A stretch of DNA of 51,115 nucleotides from Nocardioides sp. (GTDB lineage Bacteria > Actinomycetota > Actinomycetes > Propionibacteriales > Nocardioidaceae), in the NCBI RefSeq assembly GCF_014360585.1, contig NZ_JACIXG010000035.1:1-51115 (forward strand). Reading direction: 5' to 3'. Below are positions 27,564-35,902 of the stretch, in pieces; the stretch's first letter is position 1, and every line of letters begins with the position of its first letter. The position numbers and the translations under genes are program-made. Under the pieces are notes generated by a model. The model was not told where the DNA came from. It saw nothing but the letters and a program-made list of their open reading frames with translations, and did no database searches.

Positions 27564-27727
27564 GTGAACGCGCGAGCACCCCGTACCACTGCCCCTTCTG
27601 CGGGGAGACCGACCTGTGGCCGCACGAGGCCACGCACGGGTCCTGGGAGTGCCGCGCCTGCCTGCGGGCCTTCCAGCTGAAGTCGCTGGGTCAGATCTCT
27701 CGAGTCACGAAGGAGGCACAGGCATGA
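27560..27727 (+). CDS. Small zinc-ribbon-like protein of the sulfite reductase operon
   Basis: 55 residues, too short for routine ORF calling. It has two Cys pairs, YHCPFCGE and WECRACLRAF, which would bind one zinc or iron ion, and between them an Asp/His-rich stretch (DLWPHEATHGS). Its stop overlaps the cysH start by ATGA. The position between sulfite reductase and cysH suggests a role in assembly or electron delivery to these Fe-S enzymes, but that is inferred only from context. Confidence 0.85.
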   Translation: MSERASTPYHCPFCGETDLWPHEATHGSWECRACLRAFQLKSLGQISRVTKEAQA

Positions 27728-28467
27728 GTGTCAGCACTGCAGCCGCACGGGCCAACCGCGCGGTCGACACCGAGGGCCGTACCCCCGAGGAGCTGCGCGA
27801 GATCGTCTCCCACTGGGGCGCCGAGCTCGAGCTCGCTCCGGCCGAGACGATCATCGAGTGGGCCGCCGCGACGTTCGGCGATCGGTTCGCGATCACCTCA
27901 TCGATGGGTGACGCCGTCCTCGCGCACCTGGCCGCCAAGGTCGTGCCCGGCATCGACGTGGTCTTCCTCGACACCGGCTACCACTTCATCGAGACGATCG
28001 GCACCCGCGACGCGGTCGAGGCGACGATGCCGGTCAACCTGTTGACGATCACGCCTGCGCAGACCGTCGCCGAGCAGGACGCGGAGTACGGCAAGGACCT
28101 CTATCGGACCGACCCCGACCTCTGCTGCGCGCTGCGCAAGGTCAAGCCGCTGGCCGACTCGCTCGCCTCGTACGACGCCTGGGCCACGGGCCTGCGTCGC
28201 GCGGAGACGAAGAACCGGGTCATCGCCCCGGTGATCGGCTGGGACGCCAAACGCCAGAAGGTCAAGGTGTCCCCGATGGCGCGATGGTCCGACGAGCAGG
28301 TCGAGCGATATATCGAGGACAACGGAGTGCTCGTGAACCCGCTCGTCTATGACGGCTATCCCTCGATCGGCTGCGCGCCGTGCACCCGCCGGGTAGCCCC
28401 CGGCGAGGACCCGCGCAGCGGGCGATGGGCCGGCACCGGCAAGACCGAGTGCGGCATCCACGCCTAG
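27724..28467 (+). CDS. cysH: APS/PAPS reductase
   Basis: 247 residues. It reduces activated sulfate to sulfite with thioredoxin. The two Cys pairs DLCCALRK and GCAPCTRR mark the [4Fe-4S] assimilatory APS-reductase type, and the catalytic Cys is in the C-terminal ECGIH. Start ATG 27724 overlaps the zinc-ribbon gene; the frame upstream is a shadow. Sulfate adenylyltransferase genes are not in this window and must lie elsewhere. Confidence 0.96.
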   Translation: MSVSTAAARANRAVDTEGRTPEELREIVSHWGAELELAPAETIIEWAAATFGDRFAITSSMGDAVLAHLAAKVVPGIDVVFLDTGYHFIETIGTRDAVEATMPVNLLTITPAQTVAEQDAEYGKDLYRTDPDLCCALRKVKPLADSLASYDAWATGLRRAETKNRVIAPVIGWDAKRQKVKVSPMARWSDEQVERYIEDNGVLVNPLVYDGYPSIGCAPCTRRVAPGEDPRSGRWAGTGKTECGIHA

Positions 28468-28537
28468 CTCTCCTGCGCCGAACAGTCGCGCCGAAAGGCG
28501 CCGAACAACACAGACTTTCCCTGCAACACCCCGAAGG

Positions 28538-29290
28538 ATGAAGACAATGGCAGCTCCCGCTCTGGTAGCCCTGGCTCACGGCAGCCGCGATCCGCAGTCG
28601 GCCGCGACGATCAACGCCCTGATCGCCGAGGTACGCGCCCTGCGTCCCGACCTCCGTGTCGAAGCCGCTTTCCTCGACCACTCCCGGCCGCGCTTCCAGG
28701 CGGTCGTCGACAAGCTGGTCAAGGCCGGCCACGACGAGATCGTCGTCGTACCCCTCCTACTGACCGAGGCGTTCCACGCCCGCGTCGACGTGCCCTCGGT
28801 CATCGCCGAGGCCACCGCGCGCCACTCCGGCCTGCGCATCCACACCAGCGAGATCCTCGGTCTCGAGAGCGTCTTCCTGCAGGTGCTCGACGAGCGTCTG
28901 CGGGCGTCGTTGAAGGCAGCGCGGGTGCGCGAGCTCGACGCGCTCGTCCTGGCCGCCGCCGGCTCCTCGGACTCACTGGCCAACCAGTCCGTGGCCCGCC
29001 TCGCCCGAATCTGGGGCGCCCACCACAAGCTGCCGGTCGTGGCCGCGTACGCCTCGGCCGCTCCCCCGGCAACCGGCGAGGCCGTCCGTGCCTTCCGTGC
29101 CGAGGGCCGCCGCCACATCGCCGTCGGCATGCTCTTCCTGGCCCCCGGGCAGCTGCCCGACCGTGCCAAGGAGCTCGCCCTCGAGGCCGGGGCCGTCGCG
29201 GTCAGCGACCCCATGGGCGCCCACCCCGAGGTCGCCCGCACGATCCTGGCCCGCTACGCCGTCGGCGCCGTCGAGCTCGTCCCGGTCTGA
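28538..29290 (+). CDS. Sirohydrochlorin chelatase (CbiX/SirB type)
   Basis: 250 residues with two CbiX-like halves. The first holds the metal-site His in ALAHGSRDP and VVVPLLLTEAFHARVD; the second has VLAAAGSSDSLAN and AVGMLFLAPGQ. It would insert Fe into sirohydrochlorin for siroheme, the cofactor of the sulfite reductase three genes upstream. A 70-bp gap separates it from cysH with no terminator seen, so it is likely the last gene of the operon. Confidence 0.92.
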   Translation: MKTMAAPALVALAHGSRDPQSAATINALIAEVRALRPDLRVEAAFLDHSRPRFQAVVDKLVKAGHDEIVVVPLLLTEAFHARVDVPSVIAEATARHSGLRIHTSEILGLESVFLQVLDERLRASLKAARVRELDALVLAAAGSSDSLANQSVARLARIWGAHHKLPVVAAYASAAPPATGEAVRAFRAEGRRHIAVGMLFLAPGQLPDRAKELALEAGAVAVSDPMGAHPEVARTILARYAVGAVELVPV

Positions 29291-29297
29291 GGTCTCA

Positions 29298-29406
29298 CCG
29301 CTGGTCGAGCCGCCGGAGCCGCTAGGCGGAGGCGTGTCGAGACCAACACGGTACGCGACCGTGTTGGTCTCGACACGCTCGCTGGCGCTCGCGGCTCGAC
29401 CAGCGG
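29298..29406. repeat. Nested inverted repeat between convergent genes
   Basis: A perfect 16-bp outer stem (29298-29313 with 29391-29406) encloses a perfect 19-bp inner stem (29334-29352 with 29358-29376) with a 5-nt loop. Parts match other repeats in the window, such as GAGCGCCAGCGAGCG and ACCGTGTTGGT. It can terminate transcription from both sides and belongs to a REP-like family common in Nocardioidaceae genomes. Confidence 0.85.
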
Positions 29407-29411
29407 GGGCC

Positions 29412-29822
29412 TCAGGCGATCTGGTGGGCGAAGATCCGGTCGAGCTCGGCCGTGGCGTCGGCGGTCACGCCGCCGTGGACGGGGCCGGGCTGGAGGACGG
29501 TGCTCTTCGGGGCCTTGAGGAGGCCGAAGCGTGCCGACTCGTTGTCGGTGAGCGCACGGATGCCGTACGCCGTGGAGCGGATGCCGGCGCCGAAGCCGGC
29601 GTGGGCGGCGCCCGCGCAGATCAGGTCCACCGACTCCAGCGCGGCTCGCACCAGGGACTGATCGAGGCCAGGGGCGAACGTCGCCAGGCGCAGCTCGTCG
29701 AGGGCCCAGCGGGCGGCGAGGAACTTCTGCTCGGGGCAGTGAACGACGACGCCGACGTTGAGGAACTCCTCGCGCTCGGGTCGGGGTACGCAGCGGAGCA
29801 CGACGTACTGGTAGGCGTCCAT
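29412..29822 (-). CDS. DUF3037-domain protein
   Basis: 136 residues, beginning MDAYQYVVLRCVPRPE with the family's typical EEFLNVGVVV motif. It overlaps the stop of the HipA-like gene by TGATG, so the pair is translated together. DUF3037 genes are regularly paired with HipA-like kinases. The role is unknown; a partner or inhibitor of the kinase is plausible. Confidence 0.88.
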   Translation of the reverse strand: MDAYQYVVLRCVPRPEREEFLNVGVVVHCPEQKFLAARWALDELRLATFAPGLDQSLVRAALESVDLICAGAAHAGFGAGIRSTAYGIRALTDNESARFGLLKAPKSTVLQPGPVHGGVTADATAELDRIFAHQIA

Positions 29823-30682
29823 CACGCCTCCCGGGCGGGCTCGGCGACGGGCAGCCACGGACGGCCGCCGTCCAGGCGGGCCCGCAGGAACGCGACGTAG
29901 CGCTCGCGCAGCGACTCCGGGGTCTCGTAGCCGGGAACGGGCTCGAGCCACTCGTCGGGAACGTCGGCGAGCACGGTCTCCAGCACCGAGTCGTCGAGCC
30001 GCGCGGCCAGGTCGTCGTTCTGAGCGAGCGCCTCGGCGGCGAAGGACCGCAGGATGTGCTCGGAGGTGTCGTACGGCTGCGCCGCGTAGCGGGCCGGGTC
30101 GCCGCCTCCGCCGGGCCAGACGTGGTGGAAGTAGAGCGAGGCGCCGTGGTCGATGACGTAGAGCGCGCCGTCCTCGCTTCGCTCGGTCACTCTCTCGCTC
30201 GGCGCGAGCGGACGAGCAAGCTCGCCGCTCGACCTCGCTCCGATCGTCTTCCACAGCAGCATGTTGGGGTTGCGCCAGGAGCGGTCGACGTTGGCGATCA
30301 GCGCGTCCAGCCACAGGATTCGGCCAGCCAGTGACGGGTCGGGTGAGTAGGCGGCGTCGTAGCCGAAGGCTCCGGCCAGGAAGTCGATACCGAGGTTGAG
30401 CCCGGCGCTCACGTTGAGGAGATCCTGGACCTCCTCGTCGGCCTCGTAGCGAGCGATCTCGGGGTCGAGGTCGAGCACCACCTGGTCCGGCGTCGGGATG
30501 TCGAGCGCCCGGCACAGACCGGTGACGATCACCTCGGCGACCAGCACCCGAAGCCCCTGCCCGGCGCCACGGAACTTGCAGACATAGGTGCCGAGATCAT
30601 CGGCCTCCACGATCCCGGGCAGGCTGCCGCCCTCCCGGAGCGGCGTGACATACCGCGTCACCCGCACCGTTGCCAGACTCAC
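29822..30682 (-). CDS. HipA-like (HipA_2) kinase family protein with in-frame repeat insertion
   Basis: 286 residues from GTG 30682, whose ribosome binding site is inside the junction repeat. Kinase-fold hallmarks: DRSWRNPN (catalytic Asp and Asn, about residue 145) and VIDHGASLYFHH (metal-binding Asp). Between them, where the family normally goes from NLLLW almost directly to the IDHG strand, about 25 extra residues appear (SSGELARPLAPSERVTERSED). They are encoded by a palindromic repeat also found inside the GNAT gene at 32001-32073. The frame remains open. Whether the kinase tolerates the insertion is unknown. Confidence 0.85.
   Translation of the reverse strand: MSLATVRVTRYVTPLREGGSLPGIVEADDLGTYVCKFRGAGQGLRVLVAEVIVTGLCRALDIPTPDQVVLDLDPEIARYEADEEVQDLLNVSAGLNLGIDFLAGAFGYDAAYSPDPSLAGRILWLDALIANVDRSWRNPNMLLWKTIGARSSGELARPLAPSERVTERSEDGALYVIDHGASLYFHHVWPGGGGDPARYAAQPYDTSEHILRSFAAEALAQNDDLAARLDDSVLETVLADVPDEWLEPVPGYETPESLRERYVAFLRARLDGGRPWLPVAEPAREA
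30177..30249 (-). repeat. Protein-coding palindromic repeat, copy A, inside HipA-like gene
   Basis: Seventy-three bp, matching 32001-32073 at 65 positions. It contains the inverted core GAGC-AA-GCTC with longer imperfect arms. Translated in the frame that gives GELARPLAPSERVTERS. Confidence 0.85.
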
Positions 30683-30764
30683 GCGGCCACCTCCGTTGCG
30701 CAAGCGCCAGAATACGGACGCGGCCACGTGATGCCTTGATGGCTCGCTCGCTGGCGCTCACTCA
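30682..30764 (-). repeat. Operon-junction repeat, copy 2
   Basis: Minus strand: it starts at the ppk2 stop with the identical 20-mer GAGTGAGCGCCAGCGAGCGA, shares CCGCGTCCGTATTCT and ends ACGGAGGTGGCCGC before the GTG of the HipA-like gene. Same layout as 27480-27563, filling the gap between two cotranscribed genes. Confidence 0.82.
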
Positions 30765-31604
30765 CGAGATGGTGTCCTCTTCCAGTCGTCTCTTCTCCTC
30801 GGCGACATCGAAGCGGGGCACGGGCCAGTCGAGGTCGAGCCGGTCCAGGGTCTCCAGGAGCAGCTCGCCGATGGCCAGGTTGCGATACCACTTCTTGTCG
30901 CTAGGCACGAGGTACCACGGAGCGTACTCGGTGTTGGTGCGCTCCAGCGCAATCTCGTACGCCTCCCGGTAGCGGTCCCACAGCTGGCGCTCATCAAGGT
31001 CGCCCCGATTGTATTTCCAGTGCTTCGCCGGGTCCTCCAGCCGGGCCAGGAGCCGCTTCTTCTGCTCCTTGGGCGAGATGTGGAGCATGCACTTGAGGAT
31101 GACGGTGCCGTCCTCGTCCAGCCGCTTCTCGAACTCGTTGATCGCGTCGTAGCGCCGCTCGATCTCCGCAGGGGTGGCGAGCTCGCGGACTCGGCCGATC
31201 AGCACGTCCTCGTAGTGGGAGCGGTCGAAGACACCCAGGTAGCCGGGCGCCGGCACTGCCTTCTCGATCCGCCACAGGAAGTCCTGGGCTCGCTCGTCCT
31301 CGGTCGGCGCCTTGAAGCTGGTGATCTTCACGCCGACCGGGTCGACGAGCCCGACGGTGTGCTTGAGCACGCCACCCTTGCCAGAGGTGTCCATCCCCTG
31401 CAGGACGAGCAGCACTCGCTTGGGGTCGTCGCTCTCCTTGGAGGCGAACAGCTTGGTCTGCAGCTCGATCAGCGTCGGGCCGAGCTCGGCGAGCACCTGC
31501 CTGCCGGTCTCCTTGTCGGCGCCGACACCCGGCGCGGAGTTGGTGTCGTACGTCCGCAGGTCCACCGGTCCGGCCGGCAGCCGCAGCTCGTCAAGAAGGC
31601 TCAT
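30762..31604 (-). CDS. ppk2: Polyphosphate kinase 2 family protein
   Basis: 280 residues from ATG 31604; the open frame upstream belongs to the GNAT gene's strand shadow. It transfers phosphate between polyphosphate and nucleotides. Walker A is GMDTSGKGG (about residue 72), Walker B is FDRSHYEDVLIGRV, and the lid motif is KEQKKRLLARL. Single PPK2 domain of normal length. It heads an apparent operon with the HipA-like/DUF3037 pair. Whether it makes NTPs from NDPs or NMPs is not visible. Confidence 0.95.
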   Translation of the reverse strand: MSLLDELRLPAGPVDLRTYDTNSAPGVGADKETGRQVLAELGPTLIELQTKLFASKESDDPKRVLLVLQGMDTSGKGGVLKHTVGLVDPVGVKITSFKAPTEDERAQDFLWRIEKAVPAPGYLGVFDRSHYEDVLIGRVRELATPAEIERRYDAINEFEKRLDEDGTVILKCMLHISPKEQKKRLLARLEDPAKHWKYNRGDLDERQLWDRYREAYEIALERTNTEYAPWYLVPSDKKWYRNLAIGELLLETLDRLDLDWPVPRFDVAEEKRRLEEDTIS

Positions 31605-31687
31605 GCCGTTGACGATACGGCCGAGTCGGCTCGTTCTGACGAGCCGACTCGACGGGGAAACGTGTGAGTTCGCGCCGACCCGGCGGT

Positions 31688-32461
31688 TCAGGTGACGACG
31701 CGCCGCAGATCCAGCGAGCACCCGACCATCGTGGTCGTCGAGCCGTCGGGTTGGGGCTCGTCGAACCAGGTCCCCTGCTCGAAGCCGACCTTGGCGAGCA
31801 TCCGCAGCGAGGCGGCGTTGCGATGGTCGGGGGCGGCGAAGCAGGCCGTCGCGCCGGGGTAACGGCGTGGGATCGAGCTGAGCCAGACCCAGGCCATCCG
31901 TGACCCGATGCCGCGGCTGACGAAGGCCGGCTCCCCGATCGCGTAGTCGAAGCCGATCGCGTCCGGGTCGGGGGTGAGCAGCGCATAGTCCGGCTGCGCG
32001 CTTCGCGCGCTCACTCCCTCGCTCGGCGCGAACGGACGAGCAAGCTCGCCGATCGGCCTCACTCCGGTCGTCTCGTCGCTGATCCGATAGTCCTGGCAGA
32101 AGCCGACCGAGCGGCCGTTGACCTCGATCACCCAGAACGTCACCGGCGTCTTGCCGTCGATGTCGGGCCCGTAGTTCTCCGTCACCCACTCAGGCGTCGG
32201 CTCACCGTCGGCGGCATACCACCGGTGCACGTGGTCCGCGTTGAGCCAACGGACCAGGTGCGGCAGATCGCCACGGGTCATCGGCCGCAGCGCCACCACG
32301 GGCATCGGGTCGGAGGAGAACTCCTTCACCTCACCAGAGAGGTCCAGAGCATACGCAGGGCGCCCGGCGATCCTCGCCGCCGCCGATGCCCAGCTCTCCC
32401 CCGGGCGCGTCACCCCGCCGAGGCGCTGTGTCCCGGTGTGGACGGCGACCGGTGTGAACAT
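31688..32461 (-). CDS. AAC(6')-like GNAT acetyltransferase with in-frame repeat insertion
   Basis: 257 residues from ATG 32461, where TAGCCT six bases upstream suggests a leaderless promoter. A shorter form from ATG 32305 (MPVVALRPMTRGDLPH) covers the whole GNAT domain and is the alternative. The acetyl-CoA loop is FVSRGIGSRMAW and the fold ends in NAASLRMLAKVGFEQ. After GFCQDYRISD comes a 25-residue insert (RPIGELARPFAPSEGVSARS) before DYALLTPDPDAIGFDYAIG. The family normally continues directly. The insert is encoded by repeat copy B. Aminoglycoside or other amine substrate unproven. Confidence 0.85.
   Translation of the reverse strand: MFTPVAVHTGTQRLGGVTRPGESWASAAARIAGRPAYALDLSGEVKEFSSDPMPVVALRPMTRGDLPHLVRWLNADHVHRWYAADGEPTPEWVTENYGPDIDGKTPVTFWVIEVNGRSVGFCQDYRISDETTGVRPIGELARPFAPSEGVSARSAQPDYALLTPDPDAIGFDYAIGEPAFVSRGIGSRMAWVWLSSIPRRYPGATACFAAPDHRNAASLRMLAKVGFEQGTWFDEPQPDGSTTTMVGCSLDLRRVVT
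32001..32073 (-). repeat. Protein-coding palindromic repeat, copy B, inside GNAT gene
   Basis: Matches 30177-30249 at 65 of 73 positions. It has the same orientation relative to its host gene and the same reading frame, giving GELARPFAPSEGVSARS. Confidence 0.85.
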
Positions 32462-32484
32462 GGCTACAGGCTAGCGCCGAAGCG

Positions 32485-32985
32485 TCAGTGAGCCAGACCG
32501 CCGCGGCGGTCGACGAGCGGGGGCAGGGAGGACCAGGGGAAGTCGATCCAGCGGTCGGTCTTCTTGTAGACGTAGTCGGCATTGATCACCGTCCACGGCT
32601 TCTCGAAGATCACCGCGGTGCGGGCCTCGGCCACGTGGCCCTCGCAGAAGTCGTGCACGATCTCCAGGGTCTTGCCGGTGTCGGCGACGTCGTCGGCGAT
32701 CAGCACCTTCATCCCGGTCAGGTCGACGGCCGCAGGCGTCGGCGGGAGCATCATCGGGACCTCGAGACGCTCGTTGACGCCGGTGTAGAACTCCACGTTG
32801 ACCGCGGAGAGGTTCTTCACGTCGAGGGCGTAGCCCAGGCCCATCCCGAGGGCCAGGCCACCGCGTGCGATGGAGAGCACGAGGTCGGGCTCGTAACCGC
32901 TGTCCACCACCTGCTGGGCGATGTCGCGTACGGCACTGCCGAACAGGTCATAGGTCAGGATCTCGCGCTCTTGCTGCTCACTCAC
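32485..32985 (-). CDS. Phosphoribosyltransferase, xanthine/guanine type
   Basis: 166 residues. The PRPP-binding loop is VLIADDVADTGKTL (about residue 95) and the family's early RGGLALGMGLG motif is present. The pattern resembles Gpt-like xanthine/guanine phosphoribosyltransferases for purine salvage. The GTG start overlaps the recX stop (GTGA), so it may be read through from recA-recX. Exact base specificity not determined. Confidence 0.85.
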   Translation of the reverse strand: MSEQQEREILTYDLFGSAVRDIAQQVVDSGYEPDLVLSIARGGLALGMGLGYALDVKNLSAVNVEFYTGVNERLEVPMMLPPTPAAVDLTGMKVLIADDVADTGKTLEIVHDFCEGHVAEARTAVIFEKPWTVINADYVYKKTDRWIDFPWSSLPPLVDRRGGLAH

Positions 32986-33731
32986 AGGCCGGATTCTGAC
33001 ACGACGTCAGCGGCGTCATATTCATCGGCAAGTGAGAGCTCCTCGCGGACGATGGCGTAGGCCACACCGGCGCCATAACCCTTGCGGGCGAGCATCCCCA
33101 CCAGTCGCCGGGTCTTGGTCTGGTCGTCGAAGCGCTCCATGGACCGCAGCTTGCGCCGGACCATCCGCCGGCCCGCCTCGCGCTCGTCGTCGGGGTCGAT
33201 CTCGTCGAGCGCCTCACGGGCGACGTCGTCGTCGATGCCCTTGCGGCGCAGCTCCTGGGCGAGGGCGCGTCGGGCCAGGCCCTTGCCCGGCTGTCGGCTG
33301 GCGATCCAGGCTCTGGCGAAGGCCTCGTCGTCGATCAGGCCGACCTCTTCGAAGCGGTCCAGCAGCCTTGTCGCCAGGGCGTGCGGGACCTCCTTCTTCT
33401 CCAGCTTGTCGGCCAGCTCCTTGCGGCTGCGCGCCTGCCCGGTCAAGGCGTCGAGGAGGATCTTGCGGGCGATCGCCTCGTGGTCGGGCTCGGGGTCGTT
33501 CTTGGGGTCCGCGGGGTCTGCGGGGCGAGGTTTGCTCCGACGGGACCGTGTTGGTTTCGACGCGCTTACACCGCTTCGCGAGCTCAGCGGTGACGCTTGC
33601 TCAACCTCGTCTCGCTCAGCCCTTCGCTCCTCCGTCGCGAACGGCTGGCTCGCTTGAAGCCAGTCGGGCGCGGGCCGTTCGTCCACCCAGGGATCCTGGG
33701 TGGACGAACGGTTTCGCTCAGACGAAGCCAC
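32982..33731 (-). CDS. recX: Regulatory protein RecX with repeat-derived N-terminal extension
   Basis: 249 residues from GTG 33731, 22 bp after the recA stop. The RecX core begins near residue 85 (HEAIARKILLDALTG, GLIDDEAFARAWI, YGAGVAYAIVREEL). The first 80 residues are low-complexity and include a translated dispersed repeat (SQPFATEERRAERDEVEQ, SGVSASKPTRS) resembling the GNAT and HipA inserts. A 17-bp-stem hairpin lies within codons 8-20. A start at the GTG of VDERPAP (33686) is also possible. RecX limits RecA activity. Confidence 0.92.
   Translation of the reverse strand: MASSERNRSSTQDPWVDERPAPDWLQASQPFATEERRAERDEVEQASPLSSRSGVSASKPTRSRRSKPRPADPADPKNDPEPDHEAIARKILLDALTGQARSRKELADKLEKKEVPHALATRLLDRFEEVGLIDDEAFARAWIASRQPGKGLARRALAQELRRKGIDDDVAREALDEIDPDDEREAGRRMVRRKLRSMERFDDQTKTRRLVGMLARKGYGAGVAYAIVREELSLADEYDAADVVSESGL
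33600..33641 (-). repeat. Translated dispersed repeat in recX 5' part
   Basis: Matches the intergenic copy at 12741-12782 at 35 of 42 positions. The adjoining 33544-33565 also resembles the inner stem at 29358-29376 (ACCGTGTTGGT). It encodes PFATEERRAERDEVE. Confidence 0.75.
33675..33711 (-). terminator. Hairpin between recA and recX core (attenuator-like)
   Basis: Perfect 17-bp stem (33675-33691 with 33695-33711) and 3-nt centre, about 43 bases after the recA stop. It probably lowers recX expression relative to recA, as recA-recX hairpins do elsewhere. No T tract follows, and it is inside the recX reading frame. Confidence 0.65.
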
Positions 33732-33753
33732 GGGTCAGTCAGTGCCTGTGGAC

Positions 33754-34815
<1,062 letters not shown>

Positions 34816-35063
34816 GTTCTTTCCTTCCTGAGGGGCAGACTTCTTCCCCTTGCCTGCCGCTTGTCCACGTGTCTTCGTCGTCATCAAGGCAGACGCTAGA
34901 CGGGACCACCGACAGTTTTGAACGGGACCCTCCGGCACGGTGTCTCACAGCCCTGTTCTGCCTGGGGCGAAAGCACGAAACACACTCCACCTACCACCAC
35001 ACAGTAGCCCGAACAAGCGTTCGATGTGAACACCTGTTCGGGCGTGTCGAGCCTGCCGGATCC
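34816..35063. other. recA upstream region
   Basis: It holds a purine-rich stretch close to recA and the paired LexA boxes at its far end. No gene seen. A long 5' leader for recA is implied if the promoter lies at the LexA boxes. Confidence 0.6.
35010..35039. promoter_or_regulatory. Two LexA boxes upstream of recA
   Basis: CGAACAAGCGTTCG (35010-35023) is a perfect CGAAC-N4-GTTCG site. GAACACCTGTTC (35028-35039) is a second GAAC-N4-GTTC site 18 bp further on. Both are in the recA promoter region. Confidence 0.88.
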
Positions 35064-35771
35064 TCAGTGACCCTGCATCTCGACCTGCTCGGCGGAAGTC
35101 GGTTCTCCGGCCATCGCGTCAGCGATGGAGACCGCCAGCCCACCGAGCATGAAGGCGACGATCACCGCGGCCAGGGCACCGCTCGAGAACGACGGAAGGT
35201 AGCGCCGGAAGCCCTCCTGGACCGGCTCCACACCGTGGTACTGGTGCGTCAGGGCATGCCCCTTGCCCCGCTGGAGCAGGTATCGATTGACCGGGAAGGC
35301 CGCCACGAAGGCGACCGAGAGGGCGATGATCATCGCGAGCCAGAACACCACGTTGACCAGGCCGGCCTCCATGGCCCCGGGGATGAGCGCCATGACCAGG
35401 TTGTCGACCAGCTCCATGGTCGCGATCGAGAGGGTGTCGGCCGCGAGCACCACGCTGAACGCCGCGCCGACGGCCAGGCCCGACTTGAGCAGCGGCAGGG
35501 TCGAGAGGGCGTAGCCGAAGGCGAACGCCAGCGAGACCGCCAGGGCGATCGTCCAACCCGTGCCGAGCCCGATCGCGGTGCCGATCATCAGCCCGGCGAT
35601 CTCACCGATCGCACAGCCGGTGAGGCAGTGCAGCGTGGCGCTCGCCGCCATCGCGTTCACCCCACCGCCATGCCCGGCGTGTCCCCCATGGTCGCCATGA
35701 CCTTCATGCGTCGAGTGCTGATGTCCTGCATGGTCGCGCCCCGCGTGCAGGTGCCCGTCATGCGACGTCAT
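35064..35771 (-). CDS. DUF4396 membrane protein with His-rich N-terminus
   Basis: 235 residues. The first 40 are His/Gly-rich (HDGHLHAGRDHAGHQH and more), a likely metal-binding segment. Then come about five transmembrane helices with the DUF4396 signature LHCLTGCAIGEIAG. The His-Cys-Cys cluster in the first helix could bind copper. A RicR/CsoR-type palindrome lies 34 bp upstream, shared with the divergent DUF6153-DUF305 genes. A role in copper handling is inferred. Confidence 0.88.
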   Translation of the reverse strand: MTSHDGHLHAGRDHAGHQHSTHEGHGDHGGHAGHGGGVNAMAASATLHCLTGCAIGEIAGLMIGTAIGLGTGWTIALAVSLAFAFGYALSTLPLLKSGLAVGAAFSVVLAADTLSIATMELVDNLVMALIPGAMEAGLVNVVFWLAMIIALSVAFVAAFPVNRYLLQRGKGHALTHQYHGVEPVQEGFRRYLPSFSSGALAAVIVAFMLGGLAVSIADAMAGEPTSAEQVEMQGH

Positions 35772-35804
35772 GTCGCTCCCTTGCTCGTTCGTTCGGAATC
35801 TCTA

Positions 35805-35843
35805 CCTTGTGATTCATACCCCATGGGGGTATGAATCACAAGG
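35805..35843. promoter_or_regulatory. RicR/CsoR-type operator, 39-bp perfect inverted repeat
   Basis: Two perfect 18-bp arms with a 3-bp centre. The core TACCC-CATGG-GGGTA fits the TACCC-N5-GGGTA copper-repressor motif known from mycobacterial RicR. It is placed between divergent His/Met-rich genes, so an operator is likelier than a terminator. Confidence 0.82.
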
Positions 35844-35902
35844 GATGATCGGGTTAAGAGCCCACTTTGTCCGCCGGCGACCGACTGCTTAGGGTGTGCT
35901 GT

